Assembly: GCA_905480425.1 (NCBI GenBank)
Contig: CAJQQG010000043.1
Span: 1 to 61,511 of the forward strand
DNA length: 61,511 nt
From: an uncultured Flavobacteriaceae bacterium
GTDB taxonomy: Bacteria > Bacteroidota > Bacteroidia > Flavobacteriales > Flavobacteriaceae
Reading direction: 5' to 3'
The notes under the pieces are model-generated. The model had not been told where the DNA came from, did no database searches, and saw only the letters and a program-made list of their open reading frames with translations. The position numbers and the translations under genes were made by a program. Below, piece by piece: positions 46,203-58,663 of this stretch (position 1 is the first letter of the stretch; the number at the start of each line of letters is the position of its first letter).

Positions 46203-47732
46203 ATGCAAGAAAAAGTTCTTATTCTCGATTTTGGTTCTCAGTATACCCAATTAATTGCACGCCGTGTCCGTGAATTATTCATTTACTGTGAAATTCATCC
46301 GTTCAACAATCCGCCAAAAAATATCACTAGTTTTAAAGCTGTAATTTTATCAGGTTCTCCTTTCTCAGTTCGAAGTGATGAGCCCCCTCACCCTGACTTA
46401 AAAGAAATTAAAGGAAAAATACCCCTATTAGGCATCTGTTATGGAGCACAATATCTTGCCCATTTTTTTGGTGGCAAAGTTAGTCCATCAAATACCCGTG
46501 AATACGGTCGTGCACATTTAACAAACATAGATTCTAGAGCTCTTTTTTTTAAAAAAATTGGTAATAATAGTCAAGTTTGGATGAGCCATGGAGACACTAT
46601 TTTGAGTCTTCCCGAAGGTGCAGAATTATTAGCAAGTACCGAAGATGTCAAAAATGCAGCATATAAGCTAAAGGACGAAGATACTTATGCAATTCAGTTT
46701 CATCCTGAGGTATACCATTCTCTAGAAGGAAAACAAATCTTAGAAAACTTTTTGGTTGATATAGCCGGAGTACATCAAGACTGGACCCCTGATTCTTTTG
46801 TGGACATGACTGTTCAAGATATTAAAAAAAGAGTGGGTGATGGTAAGGTAATTTTGGGTCTTTCGGGAGGAGTTGACTCTTCTGTTGCTGCAATCTTATT
46901 GCACAAAGCTATTGGAAACAAACTCAATTGTATTTTTGTGAATAATGGGTTACTTCGAAAAGATGAATTTGACCAAGTGTTGGATCAGTATTCAGGAATG
47001 GGACTAAATGTTAAAGGAGTTGATGCATCTGAAATGTTTCTAAATGCCTTGGATGGTGTTTCAGACCCTGAAACTAAACGCAAAATTATTGGCAAAACAT
47101 TTATTGATGTTTTTGATTCTGAAGCTAATAAAGTAGAGGGTGTAAAGTGGTTAGCTCAAGGCACCATATATCCAGATGTTATAGAATCTATTTCTGTAAA
47201 TGGACCTTCAGCCACAATAAAATCACATCATAATGTTGGTGGTCTGCCAGATTATATGAAATTAGAATTAGTAGAGCCCTTGCGAATGCTGTTTAAGGAT
47301 GAAGTTCGAAGAGTAGGGAAAAGCATGGGAATGGATTCAGAACTTTTGGGAAGACACCCGTTTCCTGGACCTGGTTTAGCCATTCGTATTTTAGGAGAGA
47401 TTACAAAAGAAAAAGTAAGAATGCTTCAAGAAGTAGATGCTATTTTTATTCAAGGCCTAAAGGCTTGGAATTTATACGATGAAGTTTGGCAAGCAGGAGC
47501 TATTTTTCTTCCTGTCAATAGTGTAGGAGTAATGGGAGATGAACGGACATATGAAAGTTGTGTGGCTTTGAGAGCAGTTCAGTCTACAGATGGTATGACT
47601 GCAGATTGGGTTAATTTACCCTATGAATTTTTACAGAAAACATCTAATGAGATAATAAATAATGTAAAAGGTGTTAATCGAGTGGTATATGATATTAGTT
47701 CTAAGCCACCTGCAACAATTGAATGGGAATAG
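46203..47732 (+). CDS. guaA: GMP synthase (glutamine-hydrolysing)
   Basis: A 509-residue GuaA converting XMP to GMP. The glutaminase domain has [15 protein letters not shown], the nucleophile Cys in [11 protein letters not shown] and His/Glu in QFHPEVYHS; the ATP-pyrophosphatase domain has [11 protein letters not shown]; the dimerisation domain ends [13 protein letters not shown] start at the ATG at 46203, where the family begins; the longer frame at 46170 would put the promoter inside the gene. Confidence 0.97.
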   Translation: MQEKVLILDFGSQYTQLIARRVRELFIYCEIHPFNNPPKNITSFKAVILSGSPFSVRSDEPPHPDLKEIKGKIPLLGICYGAQYLAHFFGGKVSPSNTREYGRAHLTNIDSRALFFKKIGNNSQVWMSHGDTILSLPEGAELLASTEDVKNAAYKLKDEDTYAIQFHPEVYHSLEGKQILENFLVDIAGVHQDWTPDSFVDMTVQDIKKRVGDGKVILGLSGGVDSSVAAILLHKAIGNKLNCIFVNNGLLRKDEFDQVLDQYSGMGLNVKGVDASEMFLNALDGVSDPETKRKIIGKTFIDVFDSEANKVEGVKWLAQGTIYPDVIESISVNGPSATIKSHHNVGGLPDYMKLELVEPLRMLFKDEVRRVGKSMGMDSELLGRHPFPGPGLAIRILGEITKEKVRMLQEVDAIFIQGLKAWNLYDEVWQAGAIFLPVNSVGVMGDERTYESCVALRAVQSTDGMTADWVNLPYEFLQKTSNEIINNVKGVNRVVYDISSKPPATIEWE

Positions 47733-47752
47733 TTTTTGATAATAATTAAGGA

Positions 47753-49504
47753 ATGAAACAAATTAAAATACTTTTCACATTACTTCTTTTTTTGGGAAGC
47801 TTGATTCTTTCAGCACAAACCCCAGAAAAATTCCGTAATCATAGAGTAGGTAAAAAGGAAACCTTATCATCTATTATAGAGAGGTATGGCATTTCTAAAA
47901 CTCAATTGTTACAGTACAATCCTCTATTGGATCGAGTTGGGATTAAAAGAAAGATGACACTGCGCATTCCAGTTTACAAAAAGGAATTATTAATTAATGA
48001 ACAGACACTTGAAATTAAGGAAGTCGAAATCGATAGTTTTATTCATTTGGTAGCTCCTAAAGAAACAAAGTGGCGTTTAGCATATAAATACAATACTACT
48101 ATTAGAATTTTAGATTCTTTAAACCCTCAAATAAAAGAAGGACTAAAAATAGGACAACGATTAATTATGCCGACTGCTGTTGCTACTAAAATTATCCCAG
48201 AAAAAGATTCACTTTTCAATTATTATAAAGTGCTTCCTAAAGAAGGGTTTTATCGTATTGAAAAAAAGTTAGGAGTGAACAAGCGTGTTTTGGATTCTTT
48301 GAACCCTAATATAGAAACTGCTGGCCTTCAACCAGGGATGATTCTAAAAATTCCAGGAATGCAAAGCGGTGTCTTAAAAGTTGAAAACGATCTGTTGGTA
48401 GAAAGAGTTAATTTATTAGACTCCACACTTCAGAAATCTAAAATAAAATTGGGTGTCTTGTTACCCTTTAGAGCTAGTGAAATTGTCTTTGATTCTATTG
48501 TAGACACAGAAAAAATTCTGGAAGGAAGAAACCTTCATACCATTTCACTTGATTTTTATACAGGGGTTCAATTTGCGATAAAAAAAGCAGCTATTAAGGG
48601 AATTGATGTTGAGCTTACCACCTTAGATACTGAAAATAATCTTACAATTCTTCAAGAAATTATTCGTTCTAACGTGCTTAAAGATTTAGATTTTATTGTG
48701 GGACCTCTAATACCTAAAAATTTTAATATTATTTCTAATGCGCCTTCTTTGAGCCAACTAATTAAAATTGCGCCTCTTTCTTCTGTTCCAGTTGTCTTAA
48801 GGAAAAATGTTTTTCAATCGGTTACCGAAGAAGCTCATTTTAGATCTAAAATGTATAGACATTTAGTATCCGTTATTGATACTACTCAAAATGTAGTTAT
48901 TGTGGCTGATTCCTCACATCGAGATATAGAAAAAGAGCTTAAGTTAAAGTTTCCCTGGGCTATTACAATTCGTCCAGAATTACAAGATTACATTCTACCG
49001 GAGTTAGTAGATTCTTTGTTGGTTGATTCTTTGCCTAATAAAGTACTTTTTGAGTCTAAATCTTTTCCGCTCATTGCCAGTGCTATCTCTCAATTTAATG
49101 CACAGAACTCAAAAAATAGAGAAGTTCAAGTTTTTACTACTTTCAGGGGAAATGCTTACGACAATGAAAATTTATCACTCAGTATGTTGGGGGGGGTGAA
49201 ATTTACTTATCCAGTAGGCTTTAAGCCATTGGATGAGGATTCATCCCGAGCTTTCATTGAGAATTACATCAATTATTATGGAAAACCTCCAACAAAAGAA
49301 GCACTTCGCGGGTATGATGTAACACTTGATGCTATTTTACGAACAGCAGTTGCGAAAGACCTCAAAAAATCGCTAGAATTAGGAGAAACAGGATATTCTT
49401 CTAATCGTTTTTTGTATCATAAAAACATTAATGAGTCCTTTTCTAATGAGGCATTTTTTATTTTGCAGCATAAGGGCTATGAAATATTAGAGATAAAAGA
49501 ATAG
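47753..49504 (+). CDS. Exported LysM protein with periplasmic-binding-like C-terminal domain
   Basis: A 583-residue protein with a Sec signal peptide (ending LILSAQ), three LysM-like modules (about 27-73, NHRVGKKETLSSIIERYG; 95-140, HLVAPKETKWRLAYKY; 160-203, YYKVLPKEGFYRIEKKLG), and a C-terminal domain (about 235-575) with the start of a type 1 periplasmic binding fold: KLGVLLPF, LDFYTGVQFAIKKAA, DFIVGPLIP. The LysM part should bind peptidoglycan and the rest may sense or hold a ligand. It follows guaA by 20 bases. The ligand is unknown. Confidence 0.85.
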   Translation: MKQIKILFTLLLFLGSLILSAQTPEKFRNHRVGKKETLSSIIERYGISKTQLLQYNPLLDRVGIKRKMTLRIPVYKKELLINEQTLEIKEVEIDSFIHLVAPKETKWRLAYKYNTTIRILDSLNPQIKEGLKIGQRLIMPTAVATKIIPEKDSLFNYYKVLPKEGFYRIEKKLGVNKRVLDSLNPNIETAGLQPGMILKIPGMQSGVLKVENDLLVERVNLLDSTLQKSKIKLGVLLPFRASEIVFDSIVDTEKILEGRNLHTISLDFYTGVQFAIKKAAIKGIDVELTTLDTENNLTILQEIIRSNVLKDLDFIVGPLIPKNFNIISNAPSLSQLIKIAPLSSVPVVLRKNVFQSVTEEAHFRSKMYRHLVSVIDTTQNVVIVADSSHRDIEKELKLKFPWAITIRPELQDYILPELVDSLLVDSLPNKVLFESKSFPLIASAISQFNAQNSKNREVQVFTTFRGNAYDNENLSLSMLGGVKFTYPVGFKPLDEDSSRAFIENYINYYGKPPTKEALRGYDVTLDAILRTAVAKDLKKSLELGETGYSSNRFLYHKNINESFSNEAFFILQHKGYEILEIKE

Positions 49505-49531
49505 ATAATACTGGCAAGAAGTTACTATTGA

Positions 49532-51193
<1,662 letters not shown>

Positions 51194-51209
51194 CTTTTGA
51201 AAAATAACT

Positions 51210-53039
51210 ATGGAAGAAAAGAAGTTTGACCCCTACCAGTTTATAGGATTTATCCTTATTGCATTAATCCTTACTTGGATGTTGTACAGGAATGGACCTA
51301 CAGAAGAACAGAAATCAGAATCAAAGACGATTACTGAACAAGACATTACTTCTCCTTCCAGTCCAGAAGAAAGTGAAACTTCAGCAGCCTTTATTCAACA
51401 ACAAAAAGTAGAAAGCTTTGGAGACCTTGGCACTTTATTTAAATCAAATTCTGTTGAAAATGTTTCTATTTCTACAGAAAACATTAGCTATGAAGTTCAG
51501 TCCAAAGGTGCCCAAATTGTAGTTTTACAATTAGATAAGTTTGAAAATTTTGCAGACAATCCACTACGATTAATTTCAGAGTCCAATTCCGACTTTAATG
51601 TTAAATTATCGACTTTGGATGGGCGTGTATTAAATACACGTGATATATTTTTCACACCTACTTTGATCGATCAGGCTGATTCATATAAGCTTTTAATGAC
51701 AGCCAGTTTTAGTAATAGACAAAGTATTGTGTTTGAATATGTTTTTCCTAAACAGGGATATCTCTATACAGTGAATCTCAAAACCGAAGGAATGCAAACA
51801 TTATTAAATTCCAGTATTCTTCCTAATTTTTCATGGAAAACAGATGCTTTTAGAAATTCTAGAAGTATTGACTATGAAAATCGTTACACAGAATATACTT
51901 TTGGTTATGAAGAAGATCGCGTTGATTATTTATCCTTAAATGGTGAAGATAAAGAGTCTCGTGAAGGAATTCGATGGATTTCATATAGACAACATTTCTT
52001 TAGCTCTATTTTAATTCCATCCACTCCGATAGCTTCTGCAGAATTAACTTCTATTGATTTAGCAAGTGAAGAAAATTTGGAAGAAAAATTCACAAAAACA
52101 TTTAAAACATCCTATTCCTTAGGATTAACGAATGGAAATTTGAATACTCAATTAACGTTTTATAACGGCCCTACAGACTATGACTCTCTTAAAGCATTAG
52201 ATGGTGACTTAGAAACATCTATTCCAATGGGATGGGGTATTTTTGGTTGGATTAATCGTGTGATTTTCTTGCCTTTATTTGGGTTTTTATCCTCTTTTTT
52301 ATCATTCGGAATCGCAATTATTGTTATGACAGTTATTGTTCGTTTAGCCATGTCACCCGTTACCTATAAGTCATATGTTTCTCAAATTAAAATGAAGGTA
52401 TTACGCCCTGATATTGAGATAATTAATAATAAATATAAAGATGACGCTGTAAAACGTCAACAAGAAACCATGAGTTTATACTCTAGGGCGGGTGCAAATC
52501 CAATGTCAGGATGTGTTCCTGCTTTATTGCAATTACCTATTTTTTATGCACTGTTCTCTTTCTTTCCGGTAGCTTTTGTGCTTCGTGATAAGAGTTTCTT
52601 GTGGGCAGATGACTTGTCATCTTATGATTCTGTATATGACTTGGGTTTTAGTATTCCTTTTTATGGAGATCACATTAGTTTGTTTCCTATTCTGGCATCC
52701 ATAGCTATTTTCTTTTATACCCAAATGACCACAGGCCAACAAGCAATGCCTCAGCAGCCTGGCATGCCAAACATGAAAATAATCATGTATTTGATGCCGC
52801 TAATGATGTTATTTTTCTTCAATAACTATGCGAGTGGTTTAAGTTTGTATTATTTCGTTTCAAATCTTTTGACTATTATCTTGATGTTGGTGATCAAAAA
52901 CTATATTGTTAATGATCAAAAAATTCTTTCTAAAATTGAAGAAAACAAAAAGAAGCCTAAAAAAGCAGGTGGTTTTTCTTCAAGACTTCAAAAAGCAATG
53001 GAGCAAGCTGAAAAGCAAAAAAAAGCAGGGCGTAAATAA
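51210..53039 (+). CDS. yidC: Membrane protein insertase YidC
   Basis: A 609-residue YidC of the Gram-negative type. An N-terminal anchor (about 9-25) is followed by a large periplasmic P1 domain (about 60-340) and five C-terminal spans. The insertase core shows MSPVTYKSYVSQIKMKVLRP, NPMSGCVPALLQLPIFYALF, and a Lys/Arg-rich tail for ribosome binding. Works with SecYEG or alone to insert membrane proteins. Confidence 0.96.
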   Translation: MEEKKFDPYQFIGFILIALILTWMLYRNGPTEEQKSESKTITEQDITSPSSPEESETSAAFIQQQKVESFGDLGTLFKSNSVENVSISTENISYEVQSKGAQIVVLQLDKFENFADNPLRLISESNSDFNVKLSTLDGRVLNTRDIFFTPTLIDQADSYKLLMTASFSNRQSIVFEYVFPKQGYLYTVNLKTEGMQTLLNSSILPNFSWKTDAFRNSRSIDYENRYTEYTFGYEEDRVDYLSLNGEDKESREGIRWISYRQHFFSSILIPSTPIASAELTSIDLASEENLEEKFTKTFKTSYSLGLTNGNLNTQLTFYNGPTDYDSLKALDGDLETSIPMGWGIFGWINRVIFLPLFGFLSSFLSFGIAIIVMTVIVRLAMSPVTYKSYVSQIKMKVLRPDIEIINNKYKDDAVKRQQETMSLYSRAGANPMSGCVPALLQLPIFYALFSFFPVAFVLRDKSFLWADDLSSYDSVYDLGFSIPFYGDHISLFPILASIAIFFYTQMTTGQQAMPQQPGMPNMKIIMYLMPLMMLFFFNNYASGLSLYYFVSNLLTIILMLVIKNYIVNDQKILSKIEENKKKPKKAGGFSSRLQKAMEQAEKQKKAGRK

Positions 53040-53054
53040 TACTAATTTACTGCG

Positions 53055-53062
53055 TATCTTTG
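53055..53062 (+). promoter_or_regulatory. -7 element directly in front of mnmA
   Basis: TATCTTTG matches TAnnTTTG and ends 4 bases before the ATG at 53067, as at guaA. No TTG box 19 bases upstream, so the call is weaker. Confidence 0.35.
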
Positions 53063-53066
53063 TGTT

Positions 53067-54251
53067 ATGAAAAAAGGACGGGTAATCGTTGGTCTTTCTG
53101 GGGGTGTAGACTCTAGTGTTGCTGCCAATCTTCTCAAAGAAGAAGGGTATGAGGTCATTGGACTTTTTATGAAAAACTGGCATGATGAGTCTGTAACTCT
53201 TTCTAATGAATGTCCATGGCTAGAGGATAGTAATGACGCCATGCTTGTGGCAGAAAAATTAGGTATTCCTTTTCAAACCGTAGATTTAAGCAAAGAATAT
53301 AAAGAACGTATTGTTGACTATATGTTTGATGAATACGCTAAAGGTCGAACGCCAAACCCAGATATTTTATGTAATCGAGAAATAAAGTTTGATGTTTTTT
53401 TAGAGATTGCATTATCGCTAGGTGCAGATTTTGTCGCTACAGGGCATTACTGTCAAAAAGAAAACCTTGTTTCTTCTTCAGGCGAAAAGTTTTATCGTCT
53501 TTTAGCTGGTGCTGATACTAATAAAGATCAGTCTTATTTTTTATGCCAATTAACTCAAAAACAATTATCAAAGGTCTTATTTCCCATAGGGCATTTACAG
53601 AAAGAGCAGGTAAGAAAGATTGCCTTAAAACAGGATTTAGTAACTGCAGAGAAAAAAGATTCTCAAGGCCTCTGTTTTATAGGAAAAGTTAGACTTCCTG
53701 ATTTTTTACAACAACAGTTAAAACCCAAAGCGGGAACAATCATTGAAATTCCAAATAATTTTTCTGTTTACTCTAAATCTGAAATACACCAAGATGATTT
53801 AGTAAATCGTTCCAAAAAGTTACGCTACCAGCCCACAGACGGAGTCGAAGTTGGTAAACATAATGGAGCTCATTTTTATACCATCGGGCAGCGTAAAGGA
53901 CTTGGTGTAGGGGGAAATGTAGAGCCTTTGTTCATTATTGATACTAATGTGGATGATAATACCATTTATGTAGGGCAAGGGAAGGCACACCCGGGGTTAT
54001 TTCGTTATGCATTAAAGGTAGCTCAAGAGGATATCCACTGGGTTCGAGAAGACTTAAAGTTAAAGTCTGGAGAAACTTTATCAGTACATGCTCGAATTCG
54101 ATACAGACAAGCGTTGCAAAAAGCAACTCTTTTTCAAACAAAGGATGCTCTTTACGTTTCCTTTGAAAATCCTCAATCTGCAATAACTTCAGGACAATTT
54201 GTTGCCTGGTATCAAAAACAAGAACTTATAGGTTCGGGGGTAATTACCTAG
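53067..54251 (+). CDS. mnmA: tRNA-specific 2-thiouridylase MnmA
   Basis: A 394-residue enzyme that thiolates U34 of tRNA-Lys, -Glu and -Gln. The PP-loop is [15 protein letters not shown]; the first catalytic Cys is in [13 protein letters not shown] and the second in [15 protein letters not shown]; the C-terminal barrel includes [13 protein letters not shown]. Length is normal. It lies 27 bases behind yidC. Confidence 0.96.
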   Translation: MKKGRVIVGLSGGVDSSVAANLLKEEGYEVIGLFMKNWHDESVTLSNECPWLEDSNDAMLVAEKLGIPFQTVDLSKEYKERIVDYMFDEYAKGRTPNPDILCNREIKFDVFLEIALSLGADFVATGHYCQKENLVSSSGEKFYRLLAGADTNKDQSYFLCQLTQKQLSKVLFPIGHLQKEQVRKIALKQDLVTAEKKDSQGLCFIGKVRLPDFLQQQLKPKAGTIIEIPNNFSVYSKSEIHQDDLVNRSKKLRYQPTDGVEVGKHNGAHFYTIGQRKGLGVGGNVEPLFIIDTNVDDNTIYVGQGKAHPGLFRYALKVAQEDIHWVREDLKLKSGETLSVHARIRYRQALQKATLFQTKDALYVSFENPQSAITSGQFVAWYQKQELIGSGVIT

Positions 54252-54358
54252 TTATCCCAACTTTTCATTTGACGAATTGCTTCTTTTACAACTTAGAGCT
54301 AGATTTTTTATAATCTTATTTATACTTTAGATATTTTATAAATTTATCGAGTCTATTT

Positions 54359-56443
54359 ATGAGACAAATACTCTCTTATCAATTATATTTTTTTCTGATG
54401 TTTAATGGTTTTTTTACTTCCTACTCATATTCGCAAATAAATCAAAATAATTTAAGTCTTGAGTCAAGTGCTTATTTGCTTCAACATGCTAAAAATCCGA
54501 TCAACTGGCAGCGTTGGGATAAAAAACTTTACAACACTAATAATACTGATAATAAATTACTTGTGGTAAGTATAGGTTATTCAAGTTGTCATTGGTGTCA
54601 TGTAATGGAAAAAGAAACTTTTGAAGATTCTGGTGTAGCTTCATTTATGAATGAAAAATTTATAAGCATTAAGGTTGATCGAGAGGAAAATCCTGAGATT
54701 GATAATATATACATGACCGCCACTCAAATGATGACAGGTAGGGGGGGATGGCCTTTAAATGTAGTATGCCTGCCCGATGGAAGGCCAGTTTATGGAGGTA
54801 CTTACCACACCAAGGAGCAATGGCTTGAGGTATTAGGTAAAATTCAAAAAGTTTATGAAAATGACAAAAAACAACTCTATGGAATTGCTGAAAAAGTAGA
54901 AAAAGGAATCCAAGAGGTCAACCGTTTTGAATATACCGAAGAAGAAGCAGATTTTAAGCCTCAATTACTACAAAATGAAATGAAGATTTGGACTAGCCAA
55001 TGGGATATGATTAATGGAGGCGAAAAGCAAAATCAAAAATTCATTACACCCACGAAATTTAATTACATTCTACAGTATCAACACCTGAATGAAGACACTA
55101 AAATCAAAGCTTATTTAAAGAACACCCTAGAAAATATATCCAATAGTGGTATAGTTGATCATTTGGAAGGTGGTTTTTACCGCTACACTGTAGATCCAGA
55201 ATGGAAAATTCCCCATTTTGAAAAAATGCTTTATGATAATGCGCAGCTTTTATCCCTTTACGCAAATGCTTATAAAGAATTTAAAACACCACTATTTAAA
55301 TCAACTGTTTATAAAACATTTGATTTTCTTCAAAAGAGAATGGAAAATACCGAAGGGGGTTATTTTTCTGCTATTGATGCTGACAATGAACAAGGAGAAG
55401 GACGATACTATATGTTTAATATTGATGAAATTAAAAAAGCTGCTGGTCAAGACCTATCCATGATTTTAGACTATTATCGAATCGGATTGGACAAACCTAT
55501 TGAAAATTCTTTTTATCATCTGAGGAAAACAAATGACTTTAATACTTTTCTGAAAAAATATTCCATTACTAATGATCAACTAGTTGAGAAACAAAAAATT
55601 TGGGAGAGTCAATTTGAGGAATTAAAAAAAAAGAGAGAATTTCCTTTAACAGATAAAAAAATTATTACTTCCTGGAATGCACAAATGGTATCGGGATTAT
55701 TAAATTCTTTCGAGGCCTTTGGAGACAAACAATTTCTTAACCAAGCACAGAGAACGTTTACCTTCCTTCGAGAAAATTTAATTTCTGGAGCAGAGCTGAT
55801 GCATACTTTTCAAGCCAATAAAGCAAAAATGGATGCTAATTTGGAAGATTACGCCTTTATGATTAGAGCTGCATTAGGCCTCTATCAGAATACAGGAAAC
55901 GTAGATTATTTGGAACAAGCTGATGAATTAACTGAAAATGCAATAAAAAATTTTGAAACAACTAAAAACCCATTTTTTACCTATACTAAAAATCCTGTAA
56001 TGTTTTCAGAAATAATCTCTGTTAATGATAATGTTATTCCATCGGCTAATGCAATTATGGCAGAAAATCTTTGGACACTTGGACATCTTTTGGAGAAAAA
56101 GCAATACAGTGCTAAAGCAAAAAAAATGCTGGATGTAATGACTTCCTATTTCAATGAAGGGAGAGGAAGTGATTACAGCCAGTGGGCACAATTAATCACT
56201 AAAGAAGCTTTTTCATATAAAGAAGTAGTTATTGTTGGTCCAGAGGCACAAAATACCAATCGAGAAATTCAGCAAAATTATCTCCCCAATGTACTTTTTC
56301 AAATTAGCGATAAACCGAGTGAATTGCCTTTGCTAAAAGATCGTTTTTTTAAAAAAGAAACTCTTATATATGTTTGCGAAGATAAAGTTTGTTTGAGACC
56401 CTCAGAAACAGTTGTAGATGCATTAAAGCAAATTAATAATTAA
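54359..56443 (+). CDS. Exported thioredoxin-like DUF255 protein (YyaL/SPATA20 family)
   Basis: A 694-residue protein. The N-terminus is hydrophobic and looks like a signal peptide (ending SYSYSQ). The DUF255 thioredoxin-like domain begins LESSAYLLQHAKNPINW and carries CHWC at 77-80, then KVDREENPEID and GGWPLNVVCLPDG; the rest is an (alpha/alpha)6 barrel like those of sugar epimerases (FEKMLYDNAQLL, ITSWNAQMVSGLLN). The role is unclear. It ends 7 bases before the Gfo/Idh/MocA gene, so it may belong to the sugar locus that follows, but the family is widespread outside such loci. Confidence 0.88.
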   Translation: MRQILSYQLYFFLMFNGFFTSYSYSQINQNNLSLESSAYLLQHAKNPINWQRWDKKLYNTNNTDNKLLVVSIGYSSCHWCHVMEKETFEDSGVASFMNEKFISIKVDREENPEIDNIYMTATQMMTGRGGWPLNVVCLPDGRPVYGGTYHTKEQWLEVLGKIQKVYENDKKQLYGIAEKVEKGIQEVNRFEYTEEEADFKPQLLQNEMKIWTSQWDMINGGEKQNQKFITPTKFNYILQYQHLNEDTKIKAYLKNTLENISNSGIVDHLEGGFYRYTVDPEWKIPHFEKMLYDNAQLLSLYANAYKEFKTPLFKSTVYKTFDFLQKRMENTEGGYFSAIDADNEQGEGRYYMFNIDEIKKAAGQDLSMILDYYRIGLDKPIENSFYHLRKTNDFNTFLKKYSITNDQLVEKQKIWESQFEELKKKREFPLTDKKIITSWNAQMVSGLLNSFEAFGDKQFLNQAQRTFTFLRENLISGAELMHTFQANKAKMDANLEDYAFMIRAALGLYQNTGNVDYLEQADELTENAIKNFETTKNPFFTYTKNPVMFSEIISVNDNVIPSANAIMAENLWTLGHLLEKKQYSAKAKKMLDVMTSYFNEGRGSDYSQWAQLITKEAFSYKEVVIVGPEAQNTNREIQQNYLPNVLFQISDKPSELPLLKDRFFKKETLIYVCEDKVCLRPSETVVDALKQINN

Positions 56444-56450
56444 CGCAAGC

Positions 56451-57812
56451 ATGAAAAAAAATATAAATTCTCGAAGAAATTTTATAAAAAAAAGTATTGT
56501 AGTACCCTCTATAATGATACTTCCAAGACACGTCTTAGGAGGAAAGGGTTATACATCACCCAGTGATAAGTTAAATATCGCGGGAATTGGAGTTCGAAAA
56601 TGGGGAATGGGTGCTAACAATTTGTCACAGTGTGCAACTGAAAATATTGTAGCTCTTTGTGATGTAGATCAAAAACAAGCTGCTCCAACTTATAAAAAGT
56701 ATCCAAAAGCGAAAGTTTATAAAGACTTTCGCTTAATGCTTGAAAATCAAAAAGATATTGATGCAGTTATTGTAGCAACACCAGACCACAATCATGCAGT
56801 AATTACGATGCTAGCTATGAAAATGGGGAAACATGTTTATTGTCAAAAACCTCTTACCCATACTGTTTACGAAGCACGAATGATTACTGAGGCTGCTAAA
56901 AGGTATAAGGTTCAAACTCAAATGGGAAACCAGGGCCGCTCCTCTGACGAAATTAGAAGCTTAAAAGAATGGATAGATGATGATGCTATTGGTAAAGTAA
57001 GAGAGGTATTTGCATGGACAGACCGACCCGTTGGCGGCCATGAGTGGGATACCTTTGCTGTTAAGGCTATGTCTAAAGATAAACCTCCAATTCCTGAAGG
57101 ACTTGATTGGGATTTATGGTTAGGACCAGCACCATATAGAGACTATCACCCTGACTATCATCCATTATCATGGAGGGCTTGGATGGACTTTGGAACTGGA
57201 TCTATGGGAGATATGGGATGTCATATTTTAGATCCATCTTTTTACGCTCTTGAACTTGGTGCTCCCTCTGAAATTCAGGCTACATCTACTCATTGGATTC
57301 CCGAGGTGTCTTCACAAACTTTTCCTTCAGCATCTATTGTTAGAATGAAATTTCCAAAACGCGGAAAGCATCCAGAGTTAAATCTTACATGGTCTGATGG
57401 TAGAATACTACCTCCAATTCCTGATGAATTTAATGAGGGTGAAAAGTTTACTCTAAGTGGAGCAATGTTAGTTGGAGATGATGGAAAAATACTTCATGAT
57501 TCCCATGGAGCGAGTGGATTAAGAATAATATCTGAAGAAAAAATGAAAGATTATAAGCAGCCTGAAAAAACTATTCCTAGAGTAACTACAAGTCATGAAG
57601 GAGATTGGATCAGAGCTTGTAAAGATGGGATACCAGCCTCCTCCTCTTTTGATTATGGAGGACCACTAACTGAAATGGCATTACTGGGAATGATAGCTAT
57701 AAGATTAAAAGACCAGCGCTTAAAATGGGATTCTAAAAATTTAAAATTCACTAATAATGAAGAAGCAAATAGATTGCTTCACAAAGAATATAGAAATAGT
57801 TGGAGTTTATGA
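56451..57812 (+). CDS. Tat-exported Gfo/Idh/MocA-family oxidoreductase
   Basis: A 453-residue NAD(P)-dependent sugar oxidoreductase. A twin-arginine signal is visible (NSRRNFIKKS, then a hydrophobic stretch to about residue 30), so it is probably exported folded with its cofactor. The Rossmann fold starts LNIAGIGVRKWGMG; the catalytic Lys is in CQKPL (131-135, Lys133), and the sugar-binding His lies in MGDMGCHILDP. Exported members of this family oxidise the 3-hydroxyl of glycosides. The following DUF1080 genes fit that role. The substrate is unknown. Confidence 0.9.
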   Translation: MKKNINSRRNFIKKSIVVPSIMILPRHVLGGKGYTSPSDKLNIAGIGVRKWGMGANNLSQCATENIVALCDVDQKQAAPTYKKYPKAKVYKDFRLMLENQKDIDAVIVATPDHNHAVITMLAMKMGKHVYCQKPLTHTVYEARMITEAAKRYKVQTQMGNQGRSSDEIRSLKEWIDDDAIGKVREVFAWTDRPVGGHEWDTFAVKAMSKDKPPIPEGLDWDLWLGPAPYRDYHPDYHPLSWRAWMDFGTGSMGDMGCHILDPSFYALELGAPSEIQATSTHWIPEVSSQTFPSASIVRMKFPKRGKHPELNLTWSDGRILPPIPDEFNEGEKFTLSGAMLVGDDGKILHDSHGASGLRIISEEKMKDYKQPEKTIPRVTTSHEGDWIRACKDGIPASSSFDYGGPLTEMALLGMIAIRLKDQRLKWDSKNLKFTNNEEANRLLHKEYRNSWSL

Positions 57813-57850
57813 AGTTCTCAATAATTTTTTATAATTAAATCCTTATCGAC

Positions 57851-58612
57851 ATGAAATCTTTTTTATTATTTTTTTTAATGGTTCATTTTGTATTTTCTCA
57901 AAGCAAAATGAAACCTGAAGATACTGAGTTTTGGGAACCCGAACCTCAATTAGTTCAACCCGGAATTTATAACGCTCCTCCAAGTGATGCTATAGTTCTT
58001 TTTGATGGATCTGATTTTTCTAAATGGAGAAATGAACAAACTCAAGGTGCTGTTGAATGGACTTTAAACCCTGACAAAACTATGACTGTAAAACCAGGCA
58101 CTGGATCGATTGAAACTACAGAAGAACACGGTTCTATTCAACTTCATATTGAATGGAAATCTCCAATAGATAATAAAGGTGAGGGACAGTTAAGAGGAAA
58201 CAGCGGAATTTTTTTTCAGCGAAAGTATGAGGTTCAAGTACTTAATAGTTATCAAAACAGAACTTATTCGAATGGACAGGCAGGCTCTATTTACAAACAA
58301 TACGCCCCTTTAGTAAATGCTATGCTACCCTCAGGAGAATGGCAAGTTTATGATATTGTTTTTAATGTTCCAGAGTTTAATGAGGCTGGAGATGAAATTA
58401 AGCCTGGGAGTTTTATCGTTTTTCACAATGGAGTTCTTATTCAGAATTCTGTTGAAATTCAAGGAACTACAGAATTTATTGGATACCCCAAAAAAGGACG
58501 TGATTTAGGGTTCTGTTGTACACAAGAAAATACAAGACGAACATTAATGCTTCAAGATCATGATAAAAATGGTTCGGTTAGTTATAGAAATATTTGGATG
58601 AGAAAATTATAA
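57851..58612 (+). CDS. Secreted DUF1080 protein (3-keto-glycoside hydrolase/lyase type)
   Basis: A 253-residue DUF1080 protein with a Sec signal peptide (ending FVFSQ) and a jelly-roll domain: IVLFDGSDFSKWRNE, then GNSGIFFQRKYEVQVLNSY, and a C-terminal VSYRNIWMRKL. Members of this family have been shown to cleave 3-keto-glycosides made by partner oxidoreductases. Here it lies 38 bases after such an oxidoreductase. It has no lipobox, unlike the DUF1080 protein at 60774, so the two probably act at different sites. Confidence 0.88.
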   Translation: MKSFLLFFLMVHFVFSQSKMKPEDTEFWEPEPQLVQPGIYNAPPSDAIVLFDGSDFSKWRNEQTQGAVEWTLNPDKTMTVKPGTGSIETTEEHGSIQLHIEWKSPIDNKGEGQLRGNSGIFFQRKYEVQVLNSYQNRTYSNGQAGSIYKQYAPLVNAMLPSGEWQVYDIVFNVPEFNEAGDEIKPGSFIVFHNGVLIQNSVEIQGTTEFIGYPKKGRDLGFCCTQENTRRTLMLQDHDKNGSVSYRNIWMRKL

Positions 58613-58663
58613 TTTAAAGAATTATTTAGCACTAACTAAAAAAAATGAACTTATAACTAAATT

